Below are positions 1 to 6,916 of a stretch of DNA of 9,748 bases, piece by piece (position 1 is the first letter of the stretch; each line of letters opens with the position of its first letter). The stretch is from CAYMLQ01 sp964390795 (GTDB taxonomy: Bacteria; Verrucomicrobiota; Kiritimatiellia; RFP12; UBA1067), in contig CAYMLQ010000219.1 in NCBI GenBank assembly GCA_964390795.1, forward strand, positions 1 to 9,748, given 5' to 3'. The translations under genes were made by a program, and so were the position numbers. Below the pieces are notes generated by a model. The model did no database searches. It was not told where the DNA came from and worked only from the letters and a program-made list of their open reading frames with translations.

Positions 1-579
1 CGTGGCTACAAGTTCAGCACGTATGCCACGTGGTGGATCCGGCAGGCTGCGACCCGGGCGATTGCAGACCAGGCCCGCACCATCCGCATCCCGGTTCACA
101 TGATCGAGACGATCAACAAGTTGCTCCGCGTACAGAAGAAACTTGTTCAGGAACTGGGACGTGAACCCACGCCGGAAGAAGCCGCCGAGGAGATGGACAT
201 CCCCGTTGAGCGCGTGCGCGCCGTCTACCGCATGGCCCAGCAGCCGATTTCGCTGCAGAGCCCCGTGGGCGACGGCGATGACGCGCATTTCGGCGACTTC
301 ATCGAGGACAAGTCCGCAGAGAATCCTTCAGAGATGACCGCTTACAGCATGCTGAAGGAGCGCCTGCAGGAGGTGCTGACAACCCTGACCGACCGTGAGC
401 GCCAAGTGCTGGATTACCGTTTCGGGTTGACCGACGGTTACTCCCGCACGCTGGAGGAGGTCGGCAAGCAGTTCAACGTGACGCGTGAGCGCATCCGCCA
501 GATCGAGGCGAAGGCGTTGCGCAAGCTGCGTCACCCCACACGACTGCGCAAGCTGGAGGGCTTTCTGGAAACGCGCTGA
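1..579 (+). CDS. rpoD: RNA polymerase primary sigma factor (RpoD/SigA), C-terminal part, 5'-truncated by window edge
   Basis: This is the housekeeping sigma-70 family factor, which directs RNA polymerase to -10/-35 promoters. The reading frame is open from base 1, so the gene starts outside the window; 192 codons are visible. Residues 1-34 carry the region 2.4/3.0 signature (YATWWIRQA, then RTIRIPVHM). Residues 35 to about 110 form the sigma-3 domain. The C-terminal region 4 has a helix-turn-helix at about residues 150-179 (TLEEVGKQF ... VTRERIRQIEAKALRKLRHP), the hallmark of primary sigma factors that contact the -35 box. The protein ends, as usual for RpoD, a few residues after the LR-rich tail (LEGFLETR). 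The stop is TGA at 577-579. I infer a primary rather than an alternative sigma factor because region 4 and the WWIRQA block are nearly canonical. The next gene lies 137 bp downstream, after a GC-rich hairpin. Confidence 0.96.
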   Translation, partial: RGYKFSTYATWWIRQAATRAIADQARTIRIPVHMIETINKLLRVQKKLVQELGREPTPEEAAEEMDIPVERVRAVYRMAQQPISLQSPVGDGDDAHFGDFIEDKSAENPSEMTAYSMLKERLQEVLTTLTDRERQVLDYRFGLTDGYSRTLEEVGKQFNVTRERIRQIEAKALRKLRHPTRLRKLEGFLETR

Positions 580-582
580 TGC

Positions 583-615
583 GCGGGCGGCCCCGCAAGC
601 AAGCGGGGCGCCTGC
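583..615 (+). terminator. GC-rich hairpin after the sigma factor gene, possible terminator
   Basis: A perfect 7-bp stem (GCCCCGC, 590-596, with GCGGGGC, 603-609) closes a 6-nt AAGCAA loop. Past one bulged G (589) it extends by about six more pairs, 583-588 with 610-615 including one G-T. It begins a few bases after the sigma stop codon. No clear T-tract follows, so intrinsic termination is uncertain; it could instead be a 3'-end stabilising or Rho-assisted structure. Confidence 0.5.
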
Positions 616-704
616 GCAGGCCTGTTCACCTACTGGTTGCGTGAGCCCAGGTTTGCAGTGCGATCCCCCGGCAGAGTCGAGTGGCCAATCCAACGAAGTG
701 AACC

Positions 705-711
705 AAGGAGG
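705..711 (+). promoter_or_regulatory. Strong Shine-Dalgarno (AAGGAGG) that selects a TTG start
   Basis: AAGGAGG at 705-711 lies 5 nt before TTG at 717. It is 17 and 23 nt before the next in-frame ATG codons at 729 and 735, too far for normal initiation. The spacing therefore favours the TTG as the start of the RRM gene. Confidence 0.7.
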
Positions 712-716
712 TTCTT

Positions 717-1115
717 TTGCAAGAGTGCATGTTTATGACGTCCCCCGTGCTGTGTGGCACGGCTGTGGGCTTGGCAGCGGGTCTGCTGGTCGGCTTTGTG
801 GCTGGCAAGTATGGGAGTAGCTGCAGTGAGAGCTATAGCGGGTTCAGCGGCGACGGCGACTGCGTGGAGATTTATGTCGGCAACCTGAGTTACGACATGA
901 CCGAAGCGCAGATGCGCAAAGAGTTCGAGAAGTTCGGCACGGTCAAGTCCGCCCGCACCATCGCGAACCGGTTCAACCACAAGTCCAAAGGGTTCGGCTT
1001 CGTCGAGATGCCGAACCGCCCGGAGGCTGAGGCGGCCATCAGAGCGCTCCACGACAAGGAGATCCTCGGACGCAAGTTGCGCGTGAACGAAGCGAAGAAT
1101 AAATCACGCGAATAA
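717..1115 (+). CDS. RRM-domain RNA-binding protein with N-terminal membrane segment
   Basis: A 132-residue protein with a C-terminal RNA recognition motif. Both RNP motifs are visible: RNP2 IYVGNL (residues 52-57) and RNP1 KGFGFVEM (91-98), with the usual beta-alpha-beta spacing between. RRM proteins of this size bind single-stranded RNA in cyanobacteria and several PVC phyla; many consist of little more than the RRM. This one is preceded by a Gly/Ala-rich hydrophobic stretch (about residues 10-30, ending GFVAGK), which looks like a transmembrane helix, and then a Ser/Gly/Asp linker (33-49). The lysine right after the helix predicts a cytoplasmic RRM by the positive-inside rule. The start is TTG at 717 because AAGGAGG sits 5 nt upstream. 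A GTG at 864 (residue 50) would yield a plain RRM protein but has no evident ribosome binding site. A strong intrinsic terminator follows the stop, so it is probably a single-gene unit. Its RNA targets cannot be read from the sequence. Confidence 0.9.
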   Translation: MQECMFMTSPVLCGTAVGLAAGLLVGFVAGKYGSSCSESYSGFSGDGDCVEIYVGNLSYDMTEAQMRKEFEKFGTVKSARTIANRFNHKSKGFGFVEMPNRPEAEAAIRALHDKEILGRKLRVNEAKNKSRE

Positions 1116-1119
1116 CCTG

Positions 1120-1152
1120 AAGGCGTCCCGGCAACGGGACGCCTTTTGTTTA
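1120..1152 (+). terminator. Intrinsic terminator after the RRM gene
   Basis: A perfect 11-bp stem (AAGGCGTCCCG, 1120-1130, with CGGGACGCCTT, 1135-1145) is capped by a GCAA tetraloop of the stable GNRA class and followed by the T-rich run TTTGTTT. It starts 4 bp after the RRM stop codon. It lies entirely upstream of the chosen kinase start at 1170, which argues against an in-frame TTG at 1146 as the kinase start. Confidence 0.92.
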
Positions 1153-1169
1153 CAGAAAACGGAGCTGCG

Positions 1170-2768
<1,599 letters not shown>

Positions 2769-2771
2769 GCA

Positions 2772-2798
2772 GGCGGCGTCGCGAGTCGACGCCCCGCC
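2772..2798. terminator. GC-rich hairpin between convergent genes, possible bidirectional terminator
   Basis: GCGTCG (2776-2781) pairs with CGACGC (2787-2792) around a 5-nt loop. G2775-C2793 extends the stem, and GGC (2772-2774) can pair with GCC (2796-2798) across an internal bulge. It fills the 30-bp gap between the kinase stop and the stop of the minus-strand gene, the right place for a shared terminator. Neither side has a real T-tract, so the call is tentative. Confidence 0.4.
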
Positions 2799-3611
2799 TC
2801 AGTACGGCCGGTCCGAGTAGCGCGACTGGCGCTGCATCTTGACCTTCGGCTGCTCGAGGTGCAGCGCGTACCACTCGTCCCCCAGCCCGGCGTTCGAAAA
2901 ATGCCCGACCCGGTTATTCGCGAGATGCTCGCGGTTCTTCTTGATGGTGTCGTTCTCCATCTTCTCGCAGGCCTCGATCAGCACCTTGTGCGCGCCGTCG
3001 AGATCCTTGTTCTGAACCAGAATCCAGGAGTAGAGGCCGTACAGCAGCGTGCCCTGCCCGTAGCGCAGCCGGGCGATATGCTTCTTGAACACCTTGTCGA
3101 TGCCCTCGTCGCCCCTCATGTGCATGCGCGCGATCTTGAGCGCCGCCATCATAGGATCGACGATCAGCGCGCTCGGCAGCAGCTCGTCCACCTTCTTGAA
3201 CTCTTTGAGCATCCAATAGAGTTGGATGCGCAGCGTGGCGACCTGGCGACCCATCAGCGGCGCCCACAGATTGAACCGCTCCAGCCCCTTGGAGGCCTCC
3301 AGCGCCTTTTCCACAAACAGCCGCTGCTCGCGCTCGATCTCCGTCTGCGCCTGCTTCACGCTGCCCGGAGGCCGCATCTGCCACTGCGCGACCTTCTGCT
3401 GTAGCCGCTTTTGGCCGTCCTCAAGAATCTTCTGCACGTCGCCCATCGCCGCCTTCACCCGCTTCTGGATCAAAAACCCCGCCCCCCCTTGGCCCGCGAT
3501 GAAGGCCAGCACGCCCCAGAAGGCCGCCCAGCCCCAATGGGCCGCCCCAGTCATCCCCAACGTCACACTCAACACCACACCGAACACGCCATTCAAAACC
3601 AACGTCAGCAT
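2799..3611 (-). CDS. Hypothetical membrane protein with TPR-like C-terminal region
   Basis: I do not recognise a named family. The 270-residue protein begins with two hydrophobic segments (about residues 4-22 and 27-48), consistent with a helical hairpin or two membrane helices. A Lys/Glu/Gln-rich amphipathic stretch (about 50-110) may be coiled coil. From about 113 on, helix pairs look like tetratricopeptide or similar alpha-solenoid repeats; the clearest is about 189-218 (LLYGLYSWILVQNKDLDGAH). The last 40 residues (HFSNAGLGDEWYALHLEQPK) are rich in aromatics and positive charge and look conserved in style. A scaffold or adaptor held at the inner membrane is a reasonable inference, no more. 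On the minus strand the ATG at 3611-3609 is preceded by AGGAG at 5-nt spacing, part of a duplicated AGGAGTT heptamer. The gene is convergent with the kinase and divergent from the dehydrogenase. Confidence 0.85.
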   Translation of the reverse strand: MLTLVLNGVFGVVLSVTLGMTGAAHWGWAAFWGVLAFIAGQGGAGFLIQKRVKAAMGDVQKILEDGQKRLQQKVAQWQMRPPGSVKQAQTEIEREQRLFVEKALEASKGLERFNLWAPLMGRQVATLRIQLYWMLKEFKKVDELLPSALIVDPMMAALKIARMHMRGDEGIDKVFKKHIARLRYGQGTLLYGLYSWILVQNKDLDGAHKVLIEACEKMENDTIKKNREHLANNRVGHFSNAGLGDEWYALHLEQPKVKMQRQSRYSDRPY

Positions 3612-3614
3612 TGC

Positions 3615-3656
3615 AACTCCTAACTCCTAAATCCGAACTCCAACTTCCCAATTTTG
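3615..3656. repeat. Degenerate heptanucleotide tandem array between divergent genes
   Basis: Read on the plus strand in one 7-nt register, the units are AACTCCT, AACTCCT, AAATCCG, AACTCCA, ACTTCCC and AATTTTG: two identical copies grading into diverged ones. On the minus strand the first two read AGGAGTT and supply the Shine-Dalgarno of the hypothetical membrane protein. The array ends 4 bp before the -35 element proposed for the dehydrogenase gene. Confidence 0.65.
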
Positions 3657-3660
3657 CGCC

Positions 3661-3689
3661 TTGTCAGCGGCGTAAAAAAAGGCCATTAT
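3661..3689 (+). promoter_or_regulatory. Candidate sigma-70 promoter for the sorbose-phosphate reductase-like gene
   Basis: TTGTCA (3661-3666, 5 of 6 to the -35 consensus) and CATTAT (3684-3689, 4 of 6 to the -10 consensus) are separated by exactly 17 bp that include an A-tract. Transcription would start near 3696, giving a leader of about 23 nt. The complement of 3685-3690 reads GATAAT and could serve a divergent promoter for the minus-strand gene, but I find no well-spaced -35 for it. Confidence 0.5.
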
Positions 3690-3718
3690 CTTCCACCATC
3701 AAGCCACTAAACTCAAGC

Positions 3719-5014
3719 ATGGAAACGATGAAAACACTAGCACTGCGACTCTATGGCGAAAATGACCTCCGTTTGGAGCGTTTCGATCTCCCTGAAATCA
3801 CCGACGACGAGATTCTGGCCGACATCGTCACCAACAGCATCTGCATGTCGGACTACAAGGCCTCCATCCAAGGCGCAAAACACAAGCGCGTGCCCGACGA
3901 TGTGGCGACCAACCCGATCATCCTCGGCCACGAGTTCTGCGGCAAGCTCCTCAAAGTCGGCAAGAACTGGCAGCACAAATTCAAAGTCGGACAGAAGTAC
4001 GGCGTGCAGCCTCAGCTCAACATCCCCGGCCACGAGCACCGCGCCCCCGGCTACTCCTTCCGCTGGATCGGCGGCGACGCCACCCGCATCGTGATCCCCA
4101 AGGAGGTGCTGGAACTCGACTGCCTGCTCACCTACGACGGCGACGCCTACTACAAGTCCTCCATCGCCGAGCCCGTCTCCTGCATCGTCGGCGCCTACCG
4201 CTGCAGCTACCACTTCAAGGCCGGCGAGTACGTCCACCAGATGGGCATCAAGAACGGCGGCTCCATGGTGGTCCTCGCCGGCGCCGGACCCATGGGCCTC
4301 AGCGCCATTGATCTGGCTCTCCACGGACCCGAGCACCGCCCCGGCCGCATGGTCATCACCGACATCGACCAGGCCCGCCTCGACCGCGCCGCCCAGATCT
4401 TCCCCGTGGCCCACGCCCAGGCGTGCGGCGTCGAGCTGATCTACCTGAACACCGCCGGCGCGGCCGACCCCGTGGCTCTCATCAAGTCCGTCAACAACAA
4501 CGAGGGCTTCAACGACGTGATGGTCTTCGCGCCCGTGCCCGCCCTGATCGAGCAGGGCTCCGCGCTGCTCGCCTACCTCGGCTGCATGAACTTCTTCGCG
4601 GGCCCCTCGCACGGCGACTTCAAGGCCGCCATCAACTTCTACGACGTTCACTACATGGGCCACCACATCGTCGGCTCCTCGGGCGGCAACACCCAGGACC
4701 TGCAGGACTCCATGAACTATGCGGCGCAGGGCCTCATCACCCCCTCGGTGATGATCACCCACGTCGGCGGCATCGACTCCGTGGCCGCGACCACCCTCGC
4801 CCTGCCCAAGATTCCCGGCGGCAAGAAGCTGGTCTACACCCACGTCTCCATGCCCATGACCGCGATCACCGATTTCGCGAAGCTCGGCGAGACAGACCCC
4901 TATTTCGCCGCGCTCGCGGATATCTGCGCCCGCAACAACGACCTGTGGTGCTCCGAGGCCGAGGCCTACGTGCTCAAACACGCGCCGCGGCTGGAGCAAG
5001 ACTCGGTCATCTGA
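3719..5014 (+). CDS. Zinc-type MDR dehydrogenase, L-sorbose-1-phosphate reductase-like (SorE family)
   Basis: A 431-residue medium-chain dehydrogenase/reductase. The N-terminal half is the GroES-like catalytic domain: putative zinc ligands Cys42 (NSICMSDYK), His71-Glu72 (ILGHEFCG) and Glu151 (SIAEPVSC). The Cys-rich structural-zinc lobe of alcohol dehydrogenases is absent. The NAD(P) Rossmann fold carries GAGPMG (188-193), with the beta-2 acidic motif VITDID further on. From memory of the family, the ALRLYG start, the HKRVPDDVATNPIILGHEFCG block and the NFFAGP / INFYDVHY / SGGNTQD blocks match L-sorbose-1-phosphate reductase, which reduces sorbose-1-phosphate to glucitol-6-phosphate. The real substrate may be another sugar or polyol phosphate, since no sorbose transport or catabolic genes are nearby. 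ATG at 3719 has no clear Shine-Dalgarno; ATG at 3728 (METMKT to MKTLALRLYG) is an equally plausible start that matches the family N-terminus. A sigma-70-like promoter lies just upstream. Confidence 0.88.
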   Translation: METMKTLALRLYGENDLRLERFDLPEITDDEILADIVTNSICMSDYKASIQGAKHKRVPDDVATNPIILGHEFCGKLLKVGKNWQHKFKVGQKYGVQPQLNIPGHEHRAPGYSFRWIGGDATRIVIPKEVLELDCLLTYDGDAYYKSSIAEPVSCIVGAYRCSYHFKAGEYVHQMGIKNGGSMVVLAGAGPMGLSAIDLALHGPEHRPGRMVITDIDQARLDRAAQIFPVAHAQACGVELIYLNTAGAADPVALIKSVNNNEGFNDVMVFAPVPALIEQGSALLAYLGCMNFFAGPSHGDFKAAINFYDVHYMGHHIVGSSGGNTQDLQDSMNYAAQGLITPSVMITHVGGIDSVAATTLALPKIPGGKKLVYTHVSMPMTAITDFAKLGETDPYFAALADICARNNDLWCSEAEAYVLKHAPRLEQDSVI

Positions 5015-5020
5015 ACGAGA

Positions 5021-5067
5021 TCGGAGATCAGAGGTCAGCGTTCGGCCCTCCGACCTCTGACCTCCGA
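5021..5067. repeat. Imperfect inverted repeat after the dehydrogenase gene, built from array units
   Basis: The 16 bases at 5021-5036 (TCGGAGATCAGAGGTC) pair with 5052-5067 (GACCTCTGACCTCCGA) with one mismatch, leaving a 15-nt loop. The right arm is the first part of the heptamer array; the left arm is its reverse complement. The hairpin starts 6 bp after the stop codon and could act as a terminator or 3' barrier, although no T-tract follows. Confidence 0.6.
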
Positions 5068-5120
5068 CTTCCGACCTCCGACCTCCGACCTCTGACTTCC
5101 GACCTCTGACCTCCGACCTC
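5051..5120. repeat. Ten-copy heptanucleotide tandem array abutting the ruvA start codon
   Basis: Ten consecutive 7-mers all fit YGACYTC without an indel: CGACCTC, TGACCTC, CGACTTC, three CGACCTC, TGACTTC, CGACCTC, TGACCTC, CGACCTC. Only TT separates the array from the ATG at 5123, so it occupies the space where a Shine-Dalgarno would lie. Variation between copies is limited to pyrimidine transitions at positions 1 and 5. Confidence 0.95.
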
Positions 5121-5122
5121 TT

Positions 5123-5719
5123 ATGATTTCTTTCTTACACGGCACTCTGGTTGACAAGACGCCCACGGTCGTCACCCTCGACGTACACGGCGTGGGCTAC
5201 GAGGTCTTCATCTCCCTCGGCACCTACGACCGCCTGCCCGCCACGGGCTCGGCGTGCCGCTTGCTCACCTACCACCACATCCGCGAAGACGCGCAGATTC
5301 TCTTCGGGTTCATGCAGCCCGAGGAAAAGAGCATGTTCGAGCGGCTGATCGCCGTGAATGGCATCGGCCCCAAGCTCGCCCTCAGCGTGCTCAGCGGCCT
5401 GACCGTCGCCGAACTCAGCCTGGCGATCGCCGAGAACAACGTCAAGCGCATCAGCTCCGTACACGGCATCGGCAAGAAGACCGCCGAGCGCATCGTGATC
5501 GAACTGCGCGACAAGATCGACCCGCTGGAGGCGCTCCTGGGCCGCTCAGCGGGAGGTGACACCGCTCAGAACGCCATGCTGCGCGACACGATCCTCGCGC
5601 TCACCTCGCTCGGTTTCCCGCAGGAGCAGGCCCGCAAAATGGTGCAGTCCGCACTCGACGCCGACGCCTCCATCAAAGACACCGAGGCCCTGCTGCGCAA
5701 AGCGCTGAACTGCAAATAG
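5123..5719 (+). CDS. ruvA: Holliday junction branch migration complex subunit RuvA
   Basis: RuvA binds four-way DNA junctions as a tetramer and loads the RuvB helicase for branch migration in recombination repair. The 198 residues match the usual length of about 200. Domain I begins MISFLHGTLV and includes GVGYEV. The acidic pin Glu55-Asp56 (HHIREDA) is present at the same numbering as I recall for E. coli. Domain II has two helix-hairpin-helix motifs, VNGIGPKLAL (about 78-87) and VHGIGKKTAER (about 113-123). Domain III (about 150-198, LTSLGFPQEQARKMV) is the RuvB-binding UBA-like module, connected by a Gly/Ala-rich linker. ATG at 5123 is the only start that gives the family N-terminus, yet no Shine-Dalgarno precedes it: the 70 bp before are pyrimidine-rich heptamers. 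Neither ruvB nor ruvC is beside it. It converges on the next gene with a 3-bp gap. Confidence 0.97.
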   Translation: MISFLHGTLVDKTPTVVTLDVHGVGYEVFISLGTYDRLPATGSACRLLTYHHIREDAQILFGFMQPEEKSMFERLIAVNGIGPKLALSVLSGLTVAELSLAIAENNVKRISSVHGIGKKTAERIVIELRDKIDPLEALLGRSAGGDTAQNAMLRDTILALTSLGFPQEQARKMVQSALDADASIKDTEALLRKALNCK

Positions 5720-5722
5720 GCG

Positions 5723-6697
5723 CTACCGTTTCGCCTCCGCGATTCCCGCAGCCTGTAACGCGCCGCAAAGATGGGCGCGCGCCTCAAGGTAGTCTTTCGG
5801 TCCCACGTACTCGAGAATCAGCGGCGCGGCGGGCGTGTGCTTTGCCGCCAGCGTGACGAACCGCCCGTAATCCAAGTCCCCCTTGCCCGACGCCACGCCG
5901 CGGTCCGTGTGGAGCTTGCGGTCCTTCGCATGCAGGCAGTCGATCAGGGGCGCGAGCTGCTGGAACATCTCGTCGAGATCGTTCAGCTCGATCAGGTTCG
6001 CCGGATCGAGCAGCACGCGCACGCGGGGCGAGTTGACCTCTTCGACGAAGAGCCGCAGCCGTTTCGCACTCGCAAGAAAGCCCCGGTAAAACGGCTCCAG
6101 CAGAACCTTGGCGTCGTGCTTCGCGGCCAGTTCGGCGAGCCGCCGCCCGGTCGCGACCATGCGCGGCCACACCGCATCCTGAAATTCCAGCGGGATACCC
6201 GGTGCGGGCGACTTCGCGTCGTGATAGTGCCCCGCCTCATTGATGAACGTGCGCACGCCCATGTGGCCGCCAACCTCCATCATGGCCTCGAAGTAGGCGA
6301 GGTTCGCCTGCAGCTCCGCCTCGTCCGGATGCATGAGGTTGGTGTAGACGCCGATGCTGTGGATGTCGAGCCCCGCGTCGCGATACAGGGCCGCGATTTC
6401 CCGGCAGCGTGCGGGCGTCAGACTGGAGACGTCCGCGCGGCTGTTGTACTTCCAGAAATTGCTGTCGCTCTGGGTGAGGAACAGCTGGATCACGCCGAAG
6501 CCCGCGCCGGCCAGCTCCTTGGCGAGAGCCGCGTTGGTGTGGCCGTTGAAACCGAGCGTCGAAATACCGACCGTCAGTCCGGCCTGCGCGCGCCCCTCTA
6601 CAGCCCGCACCGGAAACGCCGCTGCGCCGACGCCGCACGCGGCAGCCGCTTGCGCGACACCCTGAAGTACCTGTCGCCGCGATAATCCGCTTTGCAT
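5723..6697 (-). CDS. Tat-exported TIM-barrel sugar phosphate isomerase/epimerase-like protein
   Basis: A 324-residue protein of the xylose isomerase-like TIM-barrel superfamily. The N-terminus has a twin-arginine signal (SRRQVLQG, Arg7-Arg8), a hydrophobic Ala-rich core (about 14-28) and a likely cleavage site after VRA (residue 32), so the mature protein should be folded and exported. The barrel shows the expected order of metal or acid residues: Glu201 (VLLEPFYR), Asp231 (LLDPANLIE), His256 (CLHAKDRK) and Glu296 (LILEYVG), with an upstream INEAGHYH block. These residues fit a divalent-metal isomerase, epimerase or endonuclease-IV-like fold; the substrate cannot be read. Start choice: ATG at 6697-6695 has AAGGGAG 6 nt upstream and puts the RR motif at the right distance; a GTG at 6727 would add ten charged residues before the signal. 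A well-spaced promoter lies upstream. The stop is 3 bp from the ruvA stop. Confidence 0.88.
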   Translation of the reverse strand: MQSGLSRRQVLQGVAQAAAACGVGAAAFPVRAVEGRAQAGLTVGISTLGFNGHTNAALAKELAGAGFGVIQLFLTQSDSNFWKYNSRADVSSLTPARCREIAALYRDAGLDIHSIGVYTNLMHPDEAELQANLAYFEAMMEVGGHMGVRTFINEAGHYHDAKSPAPGIPLEFQDAVWPRMVATGRRLAELAAKHDAKVLLEPFYRGFLASAKRLRLFVEEVNSPRVRVLLDPANLIELNDLDEMFQQLAPLIDCLHAKDRKLHTDRGVASGKGDLDYGRFVTLAAKHTPAAPLILEYVGPKDYLEARAHLCGALQAAGIAEAKR

Positions 6698-6735
6698 GCC
6701 TGTCTCCCTTCGCTGTCCACCCTTCACGCCGCCGC

Positions 6736-6751
6736 GTTCGCACAGGCGAAC
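6736..6751. repeat. Perfect palindrome in the 5' leader of the TIM-barrel gene
   Basis: GTTCGC-ACAG-GCGAAC is a perfect 6+6 inverted repeat with a 4-nt loop. It lies between the proposed minus-strand transcription start (near 6778) and the Shine-Dalgarno, so it could be a leader hairpin or an operator. It is not the GAAC-N4-GTTC Gram-positive LexA box: the half-sites are in the opposite order and spacing. Confidence 0.45.
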
Positions 6752-6784
6752 ACGCCACGGACATTCGCACCCTGTTAAGGCGGC

Positions 6785-6813
6785 ATCCTACCATCACCCG
6801 CCATCCCTTTCAA
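6785..6813 (-). promoter_or_regulatory. Candidate sigma-70 promoter for the Tat-exported TIM-barrel gene
   Basis: On the minus strand TTGAAA (6813-6808, 5 of 6 to the -35 consensus) and TAGGAT (6790-6785, 4 of 6 to the -10 consensus) are separated by exactly 17 bp. Transcription would begin near 6778, leaving a leader of about 80 nt that contains the palindrome at 6736-6751. Confidence 0.5.
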
Positions 6814-6816
6814 CCA

Positions 6817-6844
6817 CGAAACTGAAACCTGCGAAACTGAAACC
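6817..6844. repeat. Two-copy direct repeat upstream of the TIM-barrel promoter
   Basis: The 13-mer CGAAACTGAAACC occurs at 6817-6829 and 6832-6844, a 15-bp period. Each copy holds two GAAAC half-sites, giving four at 6818, 6824, 6833 and 6839. The block ends 4 bp from the minus-strand -35 element, a position typical of an activator or repressor site; it could equally be another short tandem repeat of the type found in the other spacers. Confidence 0.7.
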
Positions 6845-6879
6845 CGTTTGCTGACGCCAGGCCTCATGTGAATTGCTGG

Positions 6880-6908
6880 TTGCGCTGAACCCGCCGAATT
6901 CTTATGAT
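6880..6908 (+). promoter_or_regulatory. Candidate promoter for lgt, implying a nearly leaderless mRNA
   Basis: TATGAT (6903-6908) matches the -10 consensus at 5 of 6 positions. A weak -35, TTGCGC (6880-6885, 3 of 6), sits 17 bp upstream. The transcription start would fall at about 6914-6917, at or next to the lgt ATG. No Shine-Dalgarno is visible before that ATG. Confidence 0.4.
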
Positions 6909-6916
6909 ACCCGGCC

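Noticed and set aside
1146..1148. In-frame TTG as start of the histidine kinase
   Set aside because: It lies in the T-tract of the preceding intrinsic terminator; ATG 1170 has GGAG at good spacing.
3611..3613. In-frame TTG as start of the dehydrogenase
   Set aside because: It overlaps the divergent gene's start codon and would translate the heptamer array and the promoter; family similarity starts only near 3728.
3737..4999. Minus-strand open frame of about 420 codons opposite the dehydrogenase
   Set aside because: Gly/Val/Ala/Asp-rich repeats are typical of antisense of a C-ending-codon gene; there is no credible start context or domain.
5051..5120. CRISPR array or protein-coding repeat
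   Set aside because: The unit is 7 bp with no spacers, and 7 is not a multiple of 3. No cas genes are nearby.
6736..6751. LexA/SOS operator
   Set aside because: GTTCGC-N4-GCGAAC has the half-sites in the wrong order or spacing for the LexA boxes I know, and the gene is not an SOS gene.
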